This document shows positions 8,321 to 16,907 of a DNA stretch of 35,957 nt, piece by piece (the stretch's first letter is position 1; each line of letters opens with the position of its first letter). Position numbers and translations under genes: made by a program. This DNA comes from an uncultured Clostridia bacterium (GTDB taxonomy: Bacteria > Bacillota > Clostridia > Christensenellales > Borkfalkiaceae), in NCBI GenBank assembly GCA_947628675.1, contig CANRAR010000014.1, positions 1-35,957 on the forward strand, written 5' to 3'. Under the pieces are notes generated by a model, which saw nothing but the letters and a program-made list of their open reading frames with translations, made no database searches and was not told the origin of the DNA.

Positions 8321-9388
8321 TTACTCCTCCGTCTCGTCCACCGTTTCGGGCGTCTCGGGCTCGGGAATGAACGGTTGCAGGGGCGAAGTGATGGGCGTGA
8401 GATCGTACTTATCGTCGATGTCGCCGCCTAAGAGTTCTTCGAGCATATCCTCGCGCGTGATGAGCCCGAGGGCGTTCCCCTCCGCGCCGACGATGACCAT
8501 CTGTTCGCGCATCGCCTGCATCCGCTTCATGAGGTCGGAGACCTTCTCGTCCGTCGTCGTATAAGAGACGGGGCGGATGATATTCTGGAAATCCCGCCGC
8601 CCCGCGAGCAAATTTTCGTAGAAGTCGGCGCGGTACAAGACGCCGATGATGTTTTGTTTCGTCCCCTTGTAGACGGGGATGCGCGAGAAGTTGGTCTCGC
8701 GGAAAATTTTATAGACGAGGTGGGAATTATCGCGCACTTCGGCGAGGACGACGCGCTCCAAGGGGATCATGCACGAGCCCACGTGCAGTTCGTCGTAGCG
8801 CAGGGTGCGGTTGATGAGTTCGTGCTCCGTATCGTTCAGAACGCCCTCTTCGCGGACGTCGGAGACGAGCATCTTGAACTCCGCCTCGGTGTATTTTTTG
8901 CGCTTCTTGTTGAGCCCGAACACGAGGAACAGGAACTTTTTCCAATACCCGAACACATAGTTGAGCGGCCAGCAGATCCACGTGAGCACGAGGAGCGGGT
9001 ACGCCGTAAAGCAGGCAAACCGCTCCGCCGCCTCCCTTGCGAGCGTCTTGGGCGTAATTTCGCCGAAGATGAGAATGACCACCGTGAGCACAATGGTGGA
9101 GAGCGTGGGTGCGAGTTCGGGATCGGAGATCCACCTTCCGAACAGGATGGTGGAAATAGTCGCCGCCGCGATATTCACGATATTATTTCCGATAAGTAAC
9201 GTCGTGAGAACCTTGTTATAGTCCTCGCCGAGCCGTAAAACGATGCGCGCCGAACGCTTTTTTTGCGCCATGCGGCGCATCCGCACCGTACTGAAACTTG
9301 TGTAAGCCGTCTCCGTTGCGCTAAAAAAGGAAGAGAGCACAATGAGCACGATAAGGGCGATTAGCAGACCTATGTCGCCGCCGTCCAT
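8321..9388 (-). CDS. CNNM/CorC-family membrane protein (DUF21 plus CBS pair)
   Basis: The protein has 355 residues from the ATG at 9388. Frames open further upstream lack a start signal and would overlap the promoter; this ATG has GGGAGG 11 nt before it. An N-terminal DUF21 membrane domain (about 1-175, three to four helices, FFSATETAY and GEITPKTLA motifs) is followed by a tandem CBS pair (about 205-330). The acidic tail is rich in Pro/Glu/Thr, and the HlyC/CorC C-terminal domain seems absent. Members act in Mg2+ or other divalent cation transport, often Mg2+ efflux, with CBS domains sensing nucleotides. Assignment of the ion here is inference. Confidence 0.9.
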   Translation of the reverse strand: MDGGDIGLLIALIVLIVLSSFFSATETAYTSFSTVRMRRMAQKKRSARIVLRLGEDYNKVLTTLLIGNNIVNIAAATISTILFGRWISDPELAPTLSTIVLTVVILIFGEITPKTLAREAAERFACFTAYPLLVLTWICWPLNYVFGYWKKFLFLVFGLNKKRKKYTEAEFKMLVSDVREEGVLNDTEHELINRTLRYDELHVGSCMIPLERVVLAEVRDNSHLVYKIFRETNFSRIPVYKGTKQNIIGVLYRADFYENLLAGRRDFQNIIRPVSYTTTDEKVSDLMKRMQAMREQMVIVGAEGNALGLITREDMLEELLGGDIDDKYDLTPITSPLQPFIPEPETPETVDETEE

Positions 9389-9411
9389 AAAAAATAAAAC
9401 CTCCCGTTTCC

Positions 9412-9438
9412 CTCGGCAAAATTGCCGAGATTTTTTTT
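9412..9438 (+). terminator. Hairpin with T8 tract, antisense to the CNNM leader
   Basis: CTCGGCAA and TTGCCGAG form an 8-bp stem with a two-base loop, followed on the plus strand by A and eight T. No plus-strand gene lies upstream. On the minus strand it sits in the 5' leader of the CNNM gene, about 25 nt before the start codon. It may stop antisense transcription or affect the leader. Confidence 0.5.
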
Positions 9439-9467
9439 CGCGCCCGCAGAGAGCGCGTCGTATTCCT

Positions 9468-9496
9468 ATTATACAAAAGTTCCGCCCGAAATACAA
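9468..9496 (-). promoter_or_regulatory. Sigma-A promoter of the CNNM gene
   Basis: On the minus strand TTGTAT (9496-9491), a 17-nt spacer and a perfect TATAAT (9473-9468). The predicted leader is about 70 nt and includes the hairpin at 9412-9429. Confidence 0.75.
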
Positions 9497-9523
9497 GGGG
9501 TTTCGCGCGGATTTTTCCGAATT

Positions 9524-10387
9524 TTAACCGTTTTTCGCCGCGGAGAGGTATCTTCGCGCCGAATAGGCGGCAACGAGCCCCTCCCCCGCCGCCTTCGCGT
9601 ATTGGTACGGCGCGCCCGTCACGTCGCCCGCGGCGAACAGCCCCGCAAGGTTGGTGGAGCCGTCCTTTTTCGTCACGATGTGCGCGCCGTCGGTTTCCAG
9701 CCCGCCGCAGAGCGCCCGCGCAGGGGTGCTGTCCTTGAGGAAAAATACGCCCGAAACCGACAGCGTTTTATTGTTTTTGACGATTTGCTCCACGCGCGCC
9801 CCGCCCGAAATTTCCTCGGGGGCGCCCATATGGACGACGATATTTTTCGCCTTGAAATGCGGCTCCTTATAGAGGCAGAAGCAGTGCACCGTCTCCGCGA
9901 GCGAGGCGAGATACTCCGCCTCCTCCTTGTAGCGGGGCGAAAAGAGAACGGCGGCGACCGTCCTGTTGCGATAGAGCGCGCCGTCGCACACGGCACAGTA
10001 ACTCACGCCCCTGCCGAAAAATTCGCGCTCCCCTTTGATGTCACCCTTGAGATCCACGCCCGTCGCAAGCACGACGGTGCGCGCGGAGAACATCTCCTTC
10101 CCCGCCGTAATCAAATATCCGCCGCCCTGCGCGAACACGCCGTCCGCCCGCGCCCGTGTGAGCGCCACGCCCTCGCGGACGCGCTGGGCTTCGAGCGCAG
10201 AAGAAAATGCCGCCCCATTCCCCGAAAACGCGGGAAAGTTGCGCACATATTCGGCGGCGCGCGTCTTCTCCCCGAATGCCTCGGGAGCGATCCAAAGATA
10301 GTCGAGCCCCAAATTTTTCGCAGTCAGCGCGGCGGTATAGCCCGCAATGCCGCCGCCCACGACGGCAATTTCGTACACTCTATCCAT
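9524..10387 (-). CDS. Thioredoxin reductase-like flavoprotein lacking NADPH motifs
   Basis: The protein has 287 residues from the ATG at 10387. A TTG 3 nt after the upstream stop is the alternative start. FAD motifs are present: VVGGGIAG near residue 10 and GDVTG...YQYAKAAGEG near the C-terminus. The redox-active CAVCDG has Cys131 and Cys134. The second nucleotide-binding domain, however, reads AAVLFSPRYKEEAEYL where NADPH enzymes have a GGGxxA motif, and CLYKEP where they have HRRxxxR. Loss of both motifs is the hallmark of ferredoxin-dependent flavin thioredoxin reductases of clostridia. I infer that reduced ferredoxin, not NADPH, drives it. It follows the YitT gene by 36 nt, probably in one operon. 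The ribosome site is weak. Confidence 0.8.
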   Translation of the reverse strand: MDRVYEIAVVGGGIAGYTAALTAKNLGLDYLWIAPEAFGEKTRAAEYVRNFPAFSGNGAAFSSALEAQRVREGVALTRARADGVFAQGGGYLITAGKEMFSARTVVLATGVDLKGDIKGEREFFGRGVSYCAVCDGALYRNRTVAAVLFSPRYKEEAEYLASLAETVHCFCLYKEPHFKAKNIVVHMGAPEEISGGARVEQIVKNNKTLSVSGVFFLKDSTPARALCGGLETDGAHIVTKKDGSTNLAGLFAAGDVTGAPYQYAKAAGEGLVAAYSARRYLSAAKNG

Positions 10388-10423
10388 ATGCAAAGTTTGC
10401 GCCTTTTTTGCGCCGTCCAACCC

Positions 10424-11368
10424 CTATTTCGCGAATTTTCCGTACACCTCGGAGGTGGGCGAGAAGAACGCAAACGTATCGGGATATTGCTTGATGATGC
10501 GTTGAAGTTCGGCGATCTGCCGCTTGCGGATAATGCAGACGAGCATACTCTTGTCCTCGTGCGTGTACATCCCCGTGGCGTGTACGAGCGTCACGCCGTG
10601 ATGGGTGCGCTCCATGATCTCTTTTGCGACCTCTTCGGGGTGGTCGGTGACGATCTCGAACTTATACGCCGTCTTGAAGCCGTGCAGGATGAGGTCGCAC
10701 GTCTTGCTCGTCACGAACAGAGAGACGAGCGCGGCGAGCACGGGCACGAGGTTTACGGCAAACCCTACATCCCCTCTGTAATACACAAAGAATGAGGCGA
10801 ACACGACGACGGCGTCGAAGGCGGAAGTCATCCAGCTCACGCTCAAAAACCGCCATTTTTTGTGGACGACGGAGGCAAGCACCGCAGTGCCGCCCGCCGT
10901 GCCGCACGCGCGGAGCATGATGGCGAGCGCCACGCCGAGAAAGATACCGCCCGCGACCGCCCCGTAAATGCCGTAGGCGATGGGTTCGGCTGTTTTCAGC
11001 CCGTCAAAGGTGAGTGCCTGCGCAAATCCGGGGATATAATCGAATACGATGAGAAGAACGGAGGTGAGCGCCATGGAGGCGGTGGAAAGAATGGCGTCCT
11101 TCTTGCCGAGGCAGAAAAACGCAAGGAAGAAGAGCGGTACGTTGAACGCGATGAGGAAGTAGCCCGAATTGATCTTGACGCCCGCCCGATCGGTGGCATA
11201 TTCGAGCATGACGGCAAGCCCGTTGATGCCGCCGGGCGCGAAGTGGTTGGGCGAGACGAAGATATACAGCCCGATCGCCCGCACGATGCCCGACATGAGG
11301 ATGGGCAAAATCACGGCCAGCAAAAATTTGCCGACCTTCTTCCAAGTGTTCTTTGTCTTATCTTGCAT
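10424..11368 (-). CDS. YitT-family membrane protein (DUF161 plus DUF2179)
   Basis: The 314-residue protein has five to six membrane helices in its first 210 residues, with the family phrase FVSPNHFAPGGINGLAVM near 35-52. A C-terminal soluble DUF2179 domain (about 225-310) contains THHGVTLVHATGMYTHEDKSMLVC. Function of the family is not firmly known; transport or sensing at the membrane is suspected. It is the first gene of a unit with the thioredoxin reductase-like protein. The ATG has only a weak GAGAG ribosome site. Confidence 0.9.
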   Translation of the reverse strand: MQDKTKNTWKKVGKFLLAVILPILMSGIVRAIGLYIFVSPNHFAPGGINGLAVMLEYATDRAGVKINSGYFLIAFNVPLFFLAFFCLGKKDAILSTASMALTSVLLIVFDYIPGFAQALTFDGLKTAEPIAYGIYGAVAGGIFLGVALAIMLRACGTAGGTAVLASVVHKKWRFLSVSWMTSAFDAVVVFASFFVYYRGDVGFAVNLVPVLAALVSLFVTSKTCDLILHGFKTAYKFEIVTDHPEEVAKEIMERTHHGVTLVHATGMYTHEDKSMLVCIIRKRQIAELQRIIKQYPDTFAFFSPTSEVYGKFAK

Positions 11369-11403
11369 GGTATTCTCTCGCTGCGTTCCACGACGCCTTC
11401 CCT

Positions 11404-11432
11404 ATTCTACCATGGAAATTGAATAAAATCAA
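11404..11432 (-). promoter_or_regulatory. Promoter of the yitT-type operon
   Basis: On the minus strand TTGATT (11432-11427), a 17-nt spacer and TAGAAT (11409-11404), about 35 nt before the start codon. Confidence 0.7.
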
Positions 11433-11453
11433 CATAATTTTGAAAAAAGTTAC

Positions 11454-11483
11454 AAAAAATCGGCGCGATCGCTCGCACCGATT
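11454..11483 (-). terminator. Rho-independent terminator after the six-helix membrane protein
   Basis: The minus strand has AATCGGTGCG and CGCGCCGATT arms (10 pairs with one G-T wobble) around a 6-nt loop, followed by T6. It lies 15 nt after the gene's stop codon. Confidence 0.88.
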
Positions 11484-11497
11484 GAAATATCAAACCG

Positions 11498-12175
11498 TCA
11501 ACGCCTGTGTGCGCTCTTTTTCGGAGGCGCGGCGTCCACTGGCGGTTCCAAGGTCTCCTCCGAGGATTCGCCCCCGTCGTCCTCTTCGGGCTCCTGCTTC
11601 TTGACGGGGCGGAATTTCAGCTCCTCCGCCTCATCCAACAGACCCCCGAGCCACGCAAACACGAGCGAGCACACCGCATACGCGAGGTAACTCACGCCCG
11701 CGAATATCCAATCGCCCTGCGCGCTCAAAAGGCGCACACACGAGAGCACCCCCAAAACGGCGAACGCCGAGCCAAGCACGACGCGCGCGATGAACTCCGC
11801 TTTTTTCTCCTTCCGCATCTGCAGGCCGCCGTAGAACATCGCCGCCGCATGGAGGATGAGCGAGATGCCGAGCGCAATGGGCACGACGTACCGCTTTGCA
11901 AGCGGCGGTACGAAGAGATAGATGGCAACGGAGACCGCCCCCACGCCCGAGAGGAGCATGAATACGTCGTCCTGTCTGCCGAGGAAGTAATAGGCAAGGG
12001 CACACGCCCCCGCAATAAGCAGAAGCGCTGCTGCGGTGAACTCATAGGCAGTCCACGTTGTGCCGCCCGACGTGGAGGGGTACATCGCCGCCGTCATCAC
12101 GCCGACTATAAAGTACAGCACTGCGGGGACGAACACGCCCCAGCGGAACCGTTTGAGCCATTCTTTTGCCGTCAT
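11498..12175 (-). CDS. Six-helix membrane protein of unknown function
   Basis: The protein has 225 residues from the ATG at 12175, chosen because AAAGGAGA lies 5 nt upstream. About six hydrophobic helices fill residues 10-185. The cytoplasmic tail of about 40 residues is highly charged (EPEEDDGGESSEE, then a basic KKSAHRR end). I do not recognise a family. It begins 10 nt after the Re-citrate synthase stop, so the two are almost surely one transcript, but no functional tie is evident. Confidence 0.85.
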   Translation of the reverse strand: MTAKEWLKRFRWGVFVPAVLYFIVGVMTAAMYPSTSGGTTWTAYEFTAAALLLIAGACALAYYFLGRQDDVFMLLSGVGAVSVAIYLFVPPLAKRYVVPIALGISLILHAAAMFYGGLQMRKEKKAEFIARVVLGSAFAVLGVLSCVRLLSAQGDWIFAGVSYLAYAVCSLVFAWLGGLLDEAEELKFRPVKKQEPEEDDGGESSEETLEPPVDAAPPKKSAHRR

Positions 12176-12185
12176 AATGTCTCCT

Positions 12186-13580
12186 TTATTGCATTCCGTA
12201 ATAGTTGAATTCCCGCACCCGCCGCGAATCAATGGCGTAGATAAGGTTGAGAAGTTCGTCATCGCCGAAGGAGGAATTGCGTCCCTCCTCGTACTCCGCA
12301 TCCACGGCGGCCTTCATCATGCCCACGAGGGGATCGCTCTTCTCCACCTTGTGCTCCTCGGGGAGTTTGAAGTAGTCGTTGATCCAAAAGGCGATGCCCG
12401 CGAGCCCGCTCGTCTTGTTCACCGTCACGCGGGCGGGGCGTCCCAAAATTTTCGCCGTATCGAAGATGTTGTAGATCTCCTCGTCCTTGAGCATTCCGTC
12501 GGCGTGGATGCCCGCGCGGGTGGAATTGAACGCCCGCCCCACAAAGGGCGTCTTGGGGGGAACGGCGTAGTTGATCTCCTTCTCGAAGTAGCGCGCAATG
12601 TCGGTGATGGCGGTAAGATCCATGCCGTCCATCGTGCCGCGGAGGGAGGCGTACTCCACCGTCATCGCCTCGAGCGGACAGTTGCCCGTGCGCTCTCCGA
12701 TGCCGAGCAGGGAGCAGTTCACCGCCGAGGCGCCGTACAGCCACGCCGTAGAGGCGTTGGTCACGACCTTGTAGAAATCGTTGTGCCCGTGCCACTCCAA
12801 AAGTTCGTGCGGCACCCCCGCATAGTGGTGAAGCCCGTACACAATGCCCTGCACACTGCGGGGCAGGGTCACGCCGGGGAAGGTGACGCCGAAGCCCATC
12901 GTATCGCACATACGGATCTTGACGGGAATACCACTCTCCTCCGCAAGGCGCATGAGTTCGCTCGCAAAGGGCACGACGAAGCCGTAGAAGTCGGCGCGCG
13001 TGATGTCCTCGAAATGACAGCGCGGGCGGATGCCGTAGGAGAGCGCGCTCTTCACGATGCCGAGGTACTTATCGAGCGCCTGGCGGCGCGTCAGGTTCAT
13101 CTTCTTGAAGATGTGATAGTCCGAACAGGAGACGAGGATGCCCGTCTCCGCCACGCCGATCTCTTTGACGAGGGCGAAATCCTTCTCGTTCGCGCGGATC
13201 CACGTCGTGATCTCGGGGAATTTCAGCCCCGTTTCGCGGCAGGCCTCGAGGGCTTCCCTATCCTTCTTGGAATAGATGAAGAACTCCGACTGCCGCACGA
13301 GCCCCTTCTCGCCGCCGAGGCGGGACATGAGTTTGTAGAGATCCACGATCTGTTTGACGGTAAAGGGCGACGTGGACTGCTGCCCGTCGCGGAAAGTGGT
13401 ATCCGTCATCCAGATCTCCTCCGGCATATTCATGGGAACATGGCGGTTGTTGAAGGCGATCTTGGGGATCTCCTCGTAGTTGAACAGTTCGCGGTAGAGT
13501 TTGGGCTCCTTCACGTCCTGCAATTCATAGTGATAGACGCTGTCCTCGAGCAAATTGGACTTATCGTTAAAGACGATCAA
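12186..13580 (-). CDS. Re-citrate synthase-type DRE-TIM acyltransferase
   Basis: The protein has 464 residues and is related to homocitrate and 2-isopropylmalate synthases. The barrel begins with TDTTFRDGQQ, and the metal site includes EWHGHND. Further hallmarks are PRCHFEDITRADFYGFVVPF and GIGERTGNCPLEA, which match my memory of the clostridial Re-citrate synthase group (acetyl-CoA plus oxaloacetate to citrate). I could not align it, so another synthase of the superfamily is possible. The start is placed at TTG 13580 (AAGGAG 7 nt upstream) because the in-frame ATG at 13613 overlaps the -10 box and would lie ahead of the transcript start. With PFOR nearby, acetyl-CoA supply for glutamate synthesis is a plausible role. 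Confidence 0.82.
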   Translation of the reverse strand: MIVFNDKSNLLEDSVYHYELQDVKEPKLYRELFNYEEIPKIAFNNRHVPMNMPEEIWMTDTTFRDGQQSTSPFTVKQIVDLYKLMSRLGGEKGLVRQSEFFIYSKKDREALEACRETGLKFPEITTWIRANEKDFALVKEIGVAETGILVSCSDYHIFKKMNLTRRQALDKYLGIVKSALSYGIRPRCHFEDITRADFYGFVVPFASELMRLAEESGIPVKIRMCDTMGFGVTFPGVTLPRSVQGIVYGLHHYAGVPHELLEWHGHNDFYKVVTNASTAWLYGASAVNCSLLGIGERTGNCPLEAMTVEYASLRGTMDGMDLTAITDIARYFEKEINYAVPPKTPFVGRAFNSTRAGIHADGMLKDEEIYNIFDTAKILGRPARVTVNKTSGLAGIAFWINDYFKLPEEHKVEKSDPLVGMMKAAVDAEYEEGRNSSFGDDELLNLIYAIDSRRVREFNYYGMQ

Positions 13581-13602
13581 AATGCGGTCTCCTTGGATAG
13601 AT

Positions 13603-13618
13603 TTACAATCCATTGTAA
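13603..13618. promoter_or_regulatory. 16-bp palindrome over the -10 and start site
   Basis: TTACAATGGATTGTAA (minus strand) is a perfect inverted repeat with 7-bp arms and a GG centre. It covers the -10 box TACAAT and the probable first transcribed base. That is the classic place for a repressor dimer. Confidence 0.65.
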
Positions 13619-13640
13619 CAATTCCGCGCGGACTTGTCAA
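13612..13640 (-). promoter_or_regulatory. Sigma-A promoter of the Re-citrate synthase operon
   Basis: On the minus strand a perfect TTGACA (13640-13635), a 17-nt spacer and TACAAT (13617-13612). The predicted leader to the TTG start is about 25 nt. Confidence 0.85.
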
Positions 13641-13722
13641 GTAAGACCGCCCCGTCTTTCACAAAAATATTTTATAAAAATAACTTTTTTGCCCGAATTA
13701 TGCAAATAAACGTATAAACCCG

Positions 13723-16473
13723 TCAGAACAGCCGCCTGCGCAGCAGCACGACTGCGAGCGCAATGAGCCCTACGCCCGCCGCACCGCCGACGGAGATGCC
13801 AGCAATGGCTGCGGGTGAAAGCCCGCCCGCCTTTTCTTCGTCCGCGCCGTCTCCCTTGTCCGCATCGTTGCCGCCGCCCGAGCCATCCGAGCCGTCCGTC
13901 TTTGCGCCGTCCTTGTCTGCGCCGTCTGTGTCGTCGGCGCTGTCTGTGGCGTCGGAACCGCCCGTATCGCCGCCGCCCGCATCCCCCGTGTCGCCGCCGC
14001 CCGTTTCACCTGTATCGGGTTCGGGGTCGGGTTTTGGATCAGGCTCGGGTTCGGGGTCGGGGTCGGGTAACGCCGCTTTCTCTATCAGTTCAAACGTCAC
14101 TTCGCGCGTAAGCACGGCATAATTGTCCGCATCCGCGCCCACGTATTCGCAAGTCGCCCCCACCGTGCCGAGGGCGAGCGGCGCAGTTTCGTCCGCCCAC
14201 CGCCAACCTTCGGGCAGTGCAATATCTCCGAGCGTCTCCATGCCCTCTTCTTTTTCGATGCTCTCGGGCAGCACGAGCCGCGGCGGCTCCTGCGATTTTC
14301 CGATCGTAAATGCAAAGGTTTGGCTCCCCGTGAAGGTGAACGTGCCCACGACGGTCGCCGTTGCATTCCCCGCATCGACGGCGGTAGAAACGACGTTATA
14401 GTGAAGACCCCGCGTAAGCACACAGCCGTTTACCTTCACGACGACCTCGGGCACAATATATTCACCCGAATAGAAATATTCCCCCGTCCCCGTGACTTCT
14501 GCGCCCGTAATCGGGGCGGGCATATGCGATTTGCTCTCGCGCTTGACATAGACGCCCGCCTGAATATACTCCTCCCCCGTCTCTTTGTCGTGCACATTCG
14601 GCACATAATTGCCGTCCGTCACGGGGAATTTGATCGCCCAACCCATGGGCTCGTCGGAGGCGTATTTCGTGAGATCGACGTCGATGCACCATTCCCACCC
14701 CTCCGGAAGCGGGATCTGGCCGAGGTGGGTCACTTCGCTCCCCACGACGATGGGGCTTTGGGAACTCGTAACGGGCTTATTCGGCGCCTCTTTCGCCTGC
14801 GCGATATAGAAGTGCGCCCGCGCCTCGCCCGTGTACTCGCCGCGCCCCTCTGCGATCGCAACGGCGTTCCCGAGCGCATTTTTGTTGTTCTCGTAGCGGA
14901 GTTCGAAGTCCTGCCCCTCGCGGAGCGTTTTTCCGCCGAGTGTGACCGTCACTTTGGGCATATACATTTCGCCGGAATATGTGAAATTGTGCTCGTCAAG
15001 GGTCATCCGCGCGAATTGTAGGTCGTTTGCGGATACCTCTTCTTCCCGCGCGACGTTCCTCGTATAGGCGCGGACGTGGGCGCAGTAATTGCCGTAATTT
15101 TTAAGATTGCTCCACGCGCCGTCCTTGTATTCAAACGTCATGTCGTTGGTGCTGAAATAGTCCTGCGTACCGAGGATGCGCGCCTTTTTCTCCGTTCCGC
15201 TCGTCGCCTCGACGACGACGGAGAAGGACTCCCCGTTCTCGAGGGGCACACTTTTATCGAGATAGAACGTATAATATCCGTCCCGCGTGACCTTCGCCGA
15301 GGCGGTCGAAACGGGCTCGCCGCAGACGGGGTCATTCAGCGGCGACGAAGGGTTGCCGTAGTTGGGCTGAAGCCCCGTATACACGGATATGTTGACGGTG
15401 ACATCCTCCCCGCCGATGCCGACGTTGACGGCGGTGAGTTCCTCGCGCGTCTCGCTCGTACCGCCCTGCGCGCAGTAGATGGCCGCGGCACGGGCAGTTG
15501 CGTCGTCCTCGCCGTAAATGGAGACGGAGCCGCGGCCTATGGTGCCGTTGTAGAGGTATTGATTGTCGAATGCTTCCGCCTTTGTATAGTCGAACGCCCA
15601 GATGTCGTAGATGTCGGAATCGTAGGAGAGGTAGAAGTACCCCTCGTCATGTCTCTCCGATCCCCAACTGTTCTTCACGATCCACCCGCCGTCGCCCGTG
15701 GAAGCCCGCGGCTTGAATTTGGAAGCGGGAATGGTATCGTCCCAGCCGACGATGATGCAACCGTGCGGATTTGCTTTGGATTGCCCCGTGTTGTTGAAAT
15801 ATGTATCGATATCGTAGTAGCCCGTCGAATAAGTATGGATCGGGAAGGAAAACGCCGCCGCCCCGTACTCCGCGACGAGCAGTTTTACGGCGTCCACCGA
15901 ATACTTCACGGTCATCATGCTCTCGAGTTTGTACTTGATCTCATAGTCCTCTCTGCGGACGGCGGCCGCGTCGTTTGTATCGTAATATTGCATGGTGGGG
16001 CCCCGCCACTGCAGCAGCGTCTTGCCCGCCGCCTCCACATAGCCGCCCTTGTTCCACGATCCGTCGCCCTCTGTCACGTCGTCGTCGATGAGGTGGAAGG
16101 GATCGCCCACGGGGTTGTGCGCACGATAGGCGAGGACACGCTCTTCGAGGTCGAAATACGGCGACTGCACCGCGAGCCCCTCGCGGAGGATGGAAGCCTC
16201 GGAGGCGGCGTACGTTGCGAATGCCCAGCAGAGGCTGTACCCGCCCTGGTTTTTCACCGTCGAGACGATGCCGTAGTCACGGCCGCTGTACTGCGAGCGC
16301 GCGGCAATCTCGGCTGGATCGGCGCTTCGGAGGTCGGCCACGTTCTTTGACCCGAAGTAGGTCTGCGCGGCCGCATCCTCGCGGGGCACAACGAACAATA
16401 AGCCCGCGCCCAGCGCGAACAGGCAAAACGCGATCAAAATGAGAAGAATGATTTTGCGCCTGCGCCTCTCCAC
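13723..16473 (-). CDS. Surface-anchored papain-like (C1) cysteine protease
   Basis: The 916-residue protein starts at GTG 16473 with a GGGGAGGTG ribosome site. A basic N-terminus and a hydrophobic signal (about 8-29) precede a C1 peptidase domain: Gln76 and Cys82 in NQGGYSLCWAFA, His237 in NPHGC, Asn268 in WIVKNSWGS. About residues 300-460 look like the lectin-like beta domain often fused to such proteases. Several beta modules follow, with tandem Pro/Asp/Glu repeats, then a Gly/Asp/Ser/Thr linker of about 80 residues. One C-terminal membrane helix and RRRLF end the protein. No LPXTG is visible, so anchoring is by the helix. A role in degrading host or dietary proteins, or in surface turnover, is inference. 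Confidence 0.9.
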   Translation of the reverse strand: MERRRRKIILLILIAFCLFALGAGLLFVVPREDAAAQTYFGSKNVADLRSADPAEIAARSQYSGRDYGIVSTVKNQGGYSLCWAFATYAASEASILREGLAVQSPYFDLEERVLAYRAHNPVGDPFHLIDDDVTEGDGSWNKGGYVEAAGKTLLQWRGPTMQYYDTNDAAAVRREDYEIKYKLESMMTVKYSVDAVKLLVAEYGAAAFSFPIHTYSTGYYDIDTYFNNTGQSKANPHGCIIVGWDDTIPASKFKPRASTGDGGWIVKNSWGSERHDEGYFYLSYDSDIYDIWAFDYTKAEAFDNQYLYNGTIGRGSVSIYGEDDATARAAAIYCAQGGTSETREELTAVNVGIGGEDVTVNISVYTGLQPNYGNPSSPLNDPVCGEPVSTASAKVTRDGYYTFYLDKSVPLENGESFSVVVEATSGTEKKARILGTQDYFSTNDMTFEYKDGAWSNLKNYGNYCAHVRAYTRNVAREEEVSANDLQFARMTLDEHNFTYSGEMYMPKVTVTLGGKTLREGQDFELRYENNKNALGNAVAIAEGRGEYTGEARAHFYIAQAKEAPNKPVTSSQSPIVVGSEVTHLGQIPLPEGWEWCIDVDLTKYASDEPMGWAIKFPVTDGNYVPNVHDKETGEEYIQAGVYVKRESKSHMPAPITGAEVTGTGEYFYSGEYIVPEVVVKVNGCVLTRGLHYNVVSTAVDAGNATATVVGTFTFTGSQTFAFTIGKSQEPPRLVLPESIEKEEGMETLGDIALPEGWRWADETAPLALGTVGATCEYVGADADNYAVLTREVTFELIEKAALPDPDPEPEPDPKPDPEPDTGETGGGDTGDAGGGDTGGSDATDSADDTDGADKDGAKTDGSDGSGGGNDADKGDGADEEKAGGLSPAAIAGISVGGAAGVGLIALAVVLLRRRLF

Positions 16474-16499
16474 TTTGCACCTCCCCTAATGATAGTTGT

Positions 16500-16528
16500 A
16501 TTATATCATATTCCGTCTTCCTTTGCAA
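16500..16528 (-). promoter_or_regulatory. Promoter of the surface protease gene
   Basis: On the minus strand TTGCAA (16528-16523), a 17-nt spacer and a perfect TATAAT (16505-16500), 27 nt before the GTG start. Confidence 0.8.
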
Positions 16529-16614
16529 CACTTTCCGGAAATTCCGCATTTTTGCCCACCGTCCTCTCCCCCTCATCCGCCGCCTGTTCGCTCTTTCTCC
16601 GTCCGTTATTTTAT

Positions 16615-16647
16615 CCCCCTCCCCGCGGCGTTTCCGCGGGGAGGGGG
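16615..16647. repeat. 14-bp GC-rich perfect hairpin
   Basis: CCCCCTCCCCGCGG and CCGCGGGGAGGGGG enclose the 5-nt loop CGTTT. No T run follows on either strand. It lies between the feo operon end and the protease promoter. It resembles the other GC hairpins of this window but lacks their conserved flanks. Confidence 0.75.
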
Positions 16648-16682
16648 ACACAGGGGGCGGGGCATAAAAATGCAACCAAACC

Positions 16683-16716
16683 GTAAGAGCCACTCCGCAA
16701 CGGGAATGGCTCTTAC
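16683..16716 (-). terminator. Probable terminator of the feo operon
   Basis: Arms GTAAGAGCCACTCC and GGAATGGCTCTTAC pair over 14 bp with one mismatch and a 6-nt loop, 5 nt after the Cys-rich gene stop. A T5 stretch comes only about 15 nt later on the minus strand, so termination may be partial or the hairpin may protect the 3' end. Confidence 0.65.
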
Positions 16717-16721
16717 AAGAT

Positions 16722-16907
16722 TTATGGAGATTGCGTATGGTCGGTTTTTTCGGGCGGCTTGCTGTATTTACAGCCCGCGCAGGCGGAGCAGTTTCCCCCG
16801 CAGTCGCAGGAACTCTTCCCATGCTTTCTGCGAATGATGGAGACCGCCGCCACGGCAACGACGAACCCCGCCGCCGCGATGATGAGAAGAATTTCCCACC
16901 AGCTCAT
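16722..16907 (-). CDS. FeoB-associated Cys-rich membrane protein
   Basis: The 61-residue protein has one N-terminal membrane helix (about 5-24), a basic RRKHGK stop-transfer and a Cys cluster CDCGGNCSACAGC at about 34-46. This is the small Cys-rich protein family found next to FeoB in Gram-positive anaerobes. Its ATG overlaps the FeoB stop by 4 nt (ATGA), indicating translational coupling. It may bind Fe2+ or help FeoB function in place of FeoC. The exact role is not established. Confidence 0.9.
   Translation of the reverse strand: MSWWEILLIIAAAGFVVAVAAVSIIRRKHGKSSCDCGGNCSACAGCKYSKPPEKTDHTQSP

Noticed and set aside
12186-13640. Re-citrate synthase starting at the upstream ATG (13613) or earlier
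   Set aside because: That ATG overlaps the -10 box, so it is not in the main transcript; the TTG at 13580 has a good ribosome site.
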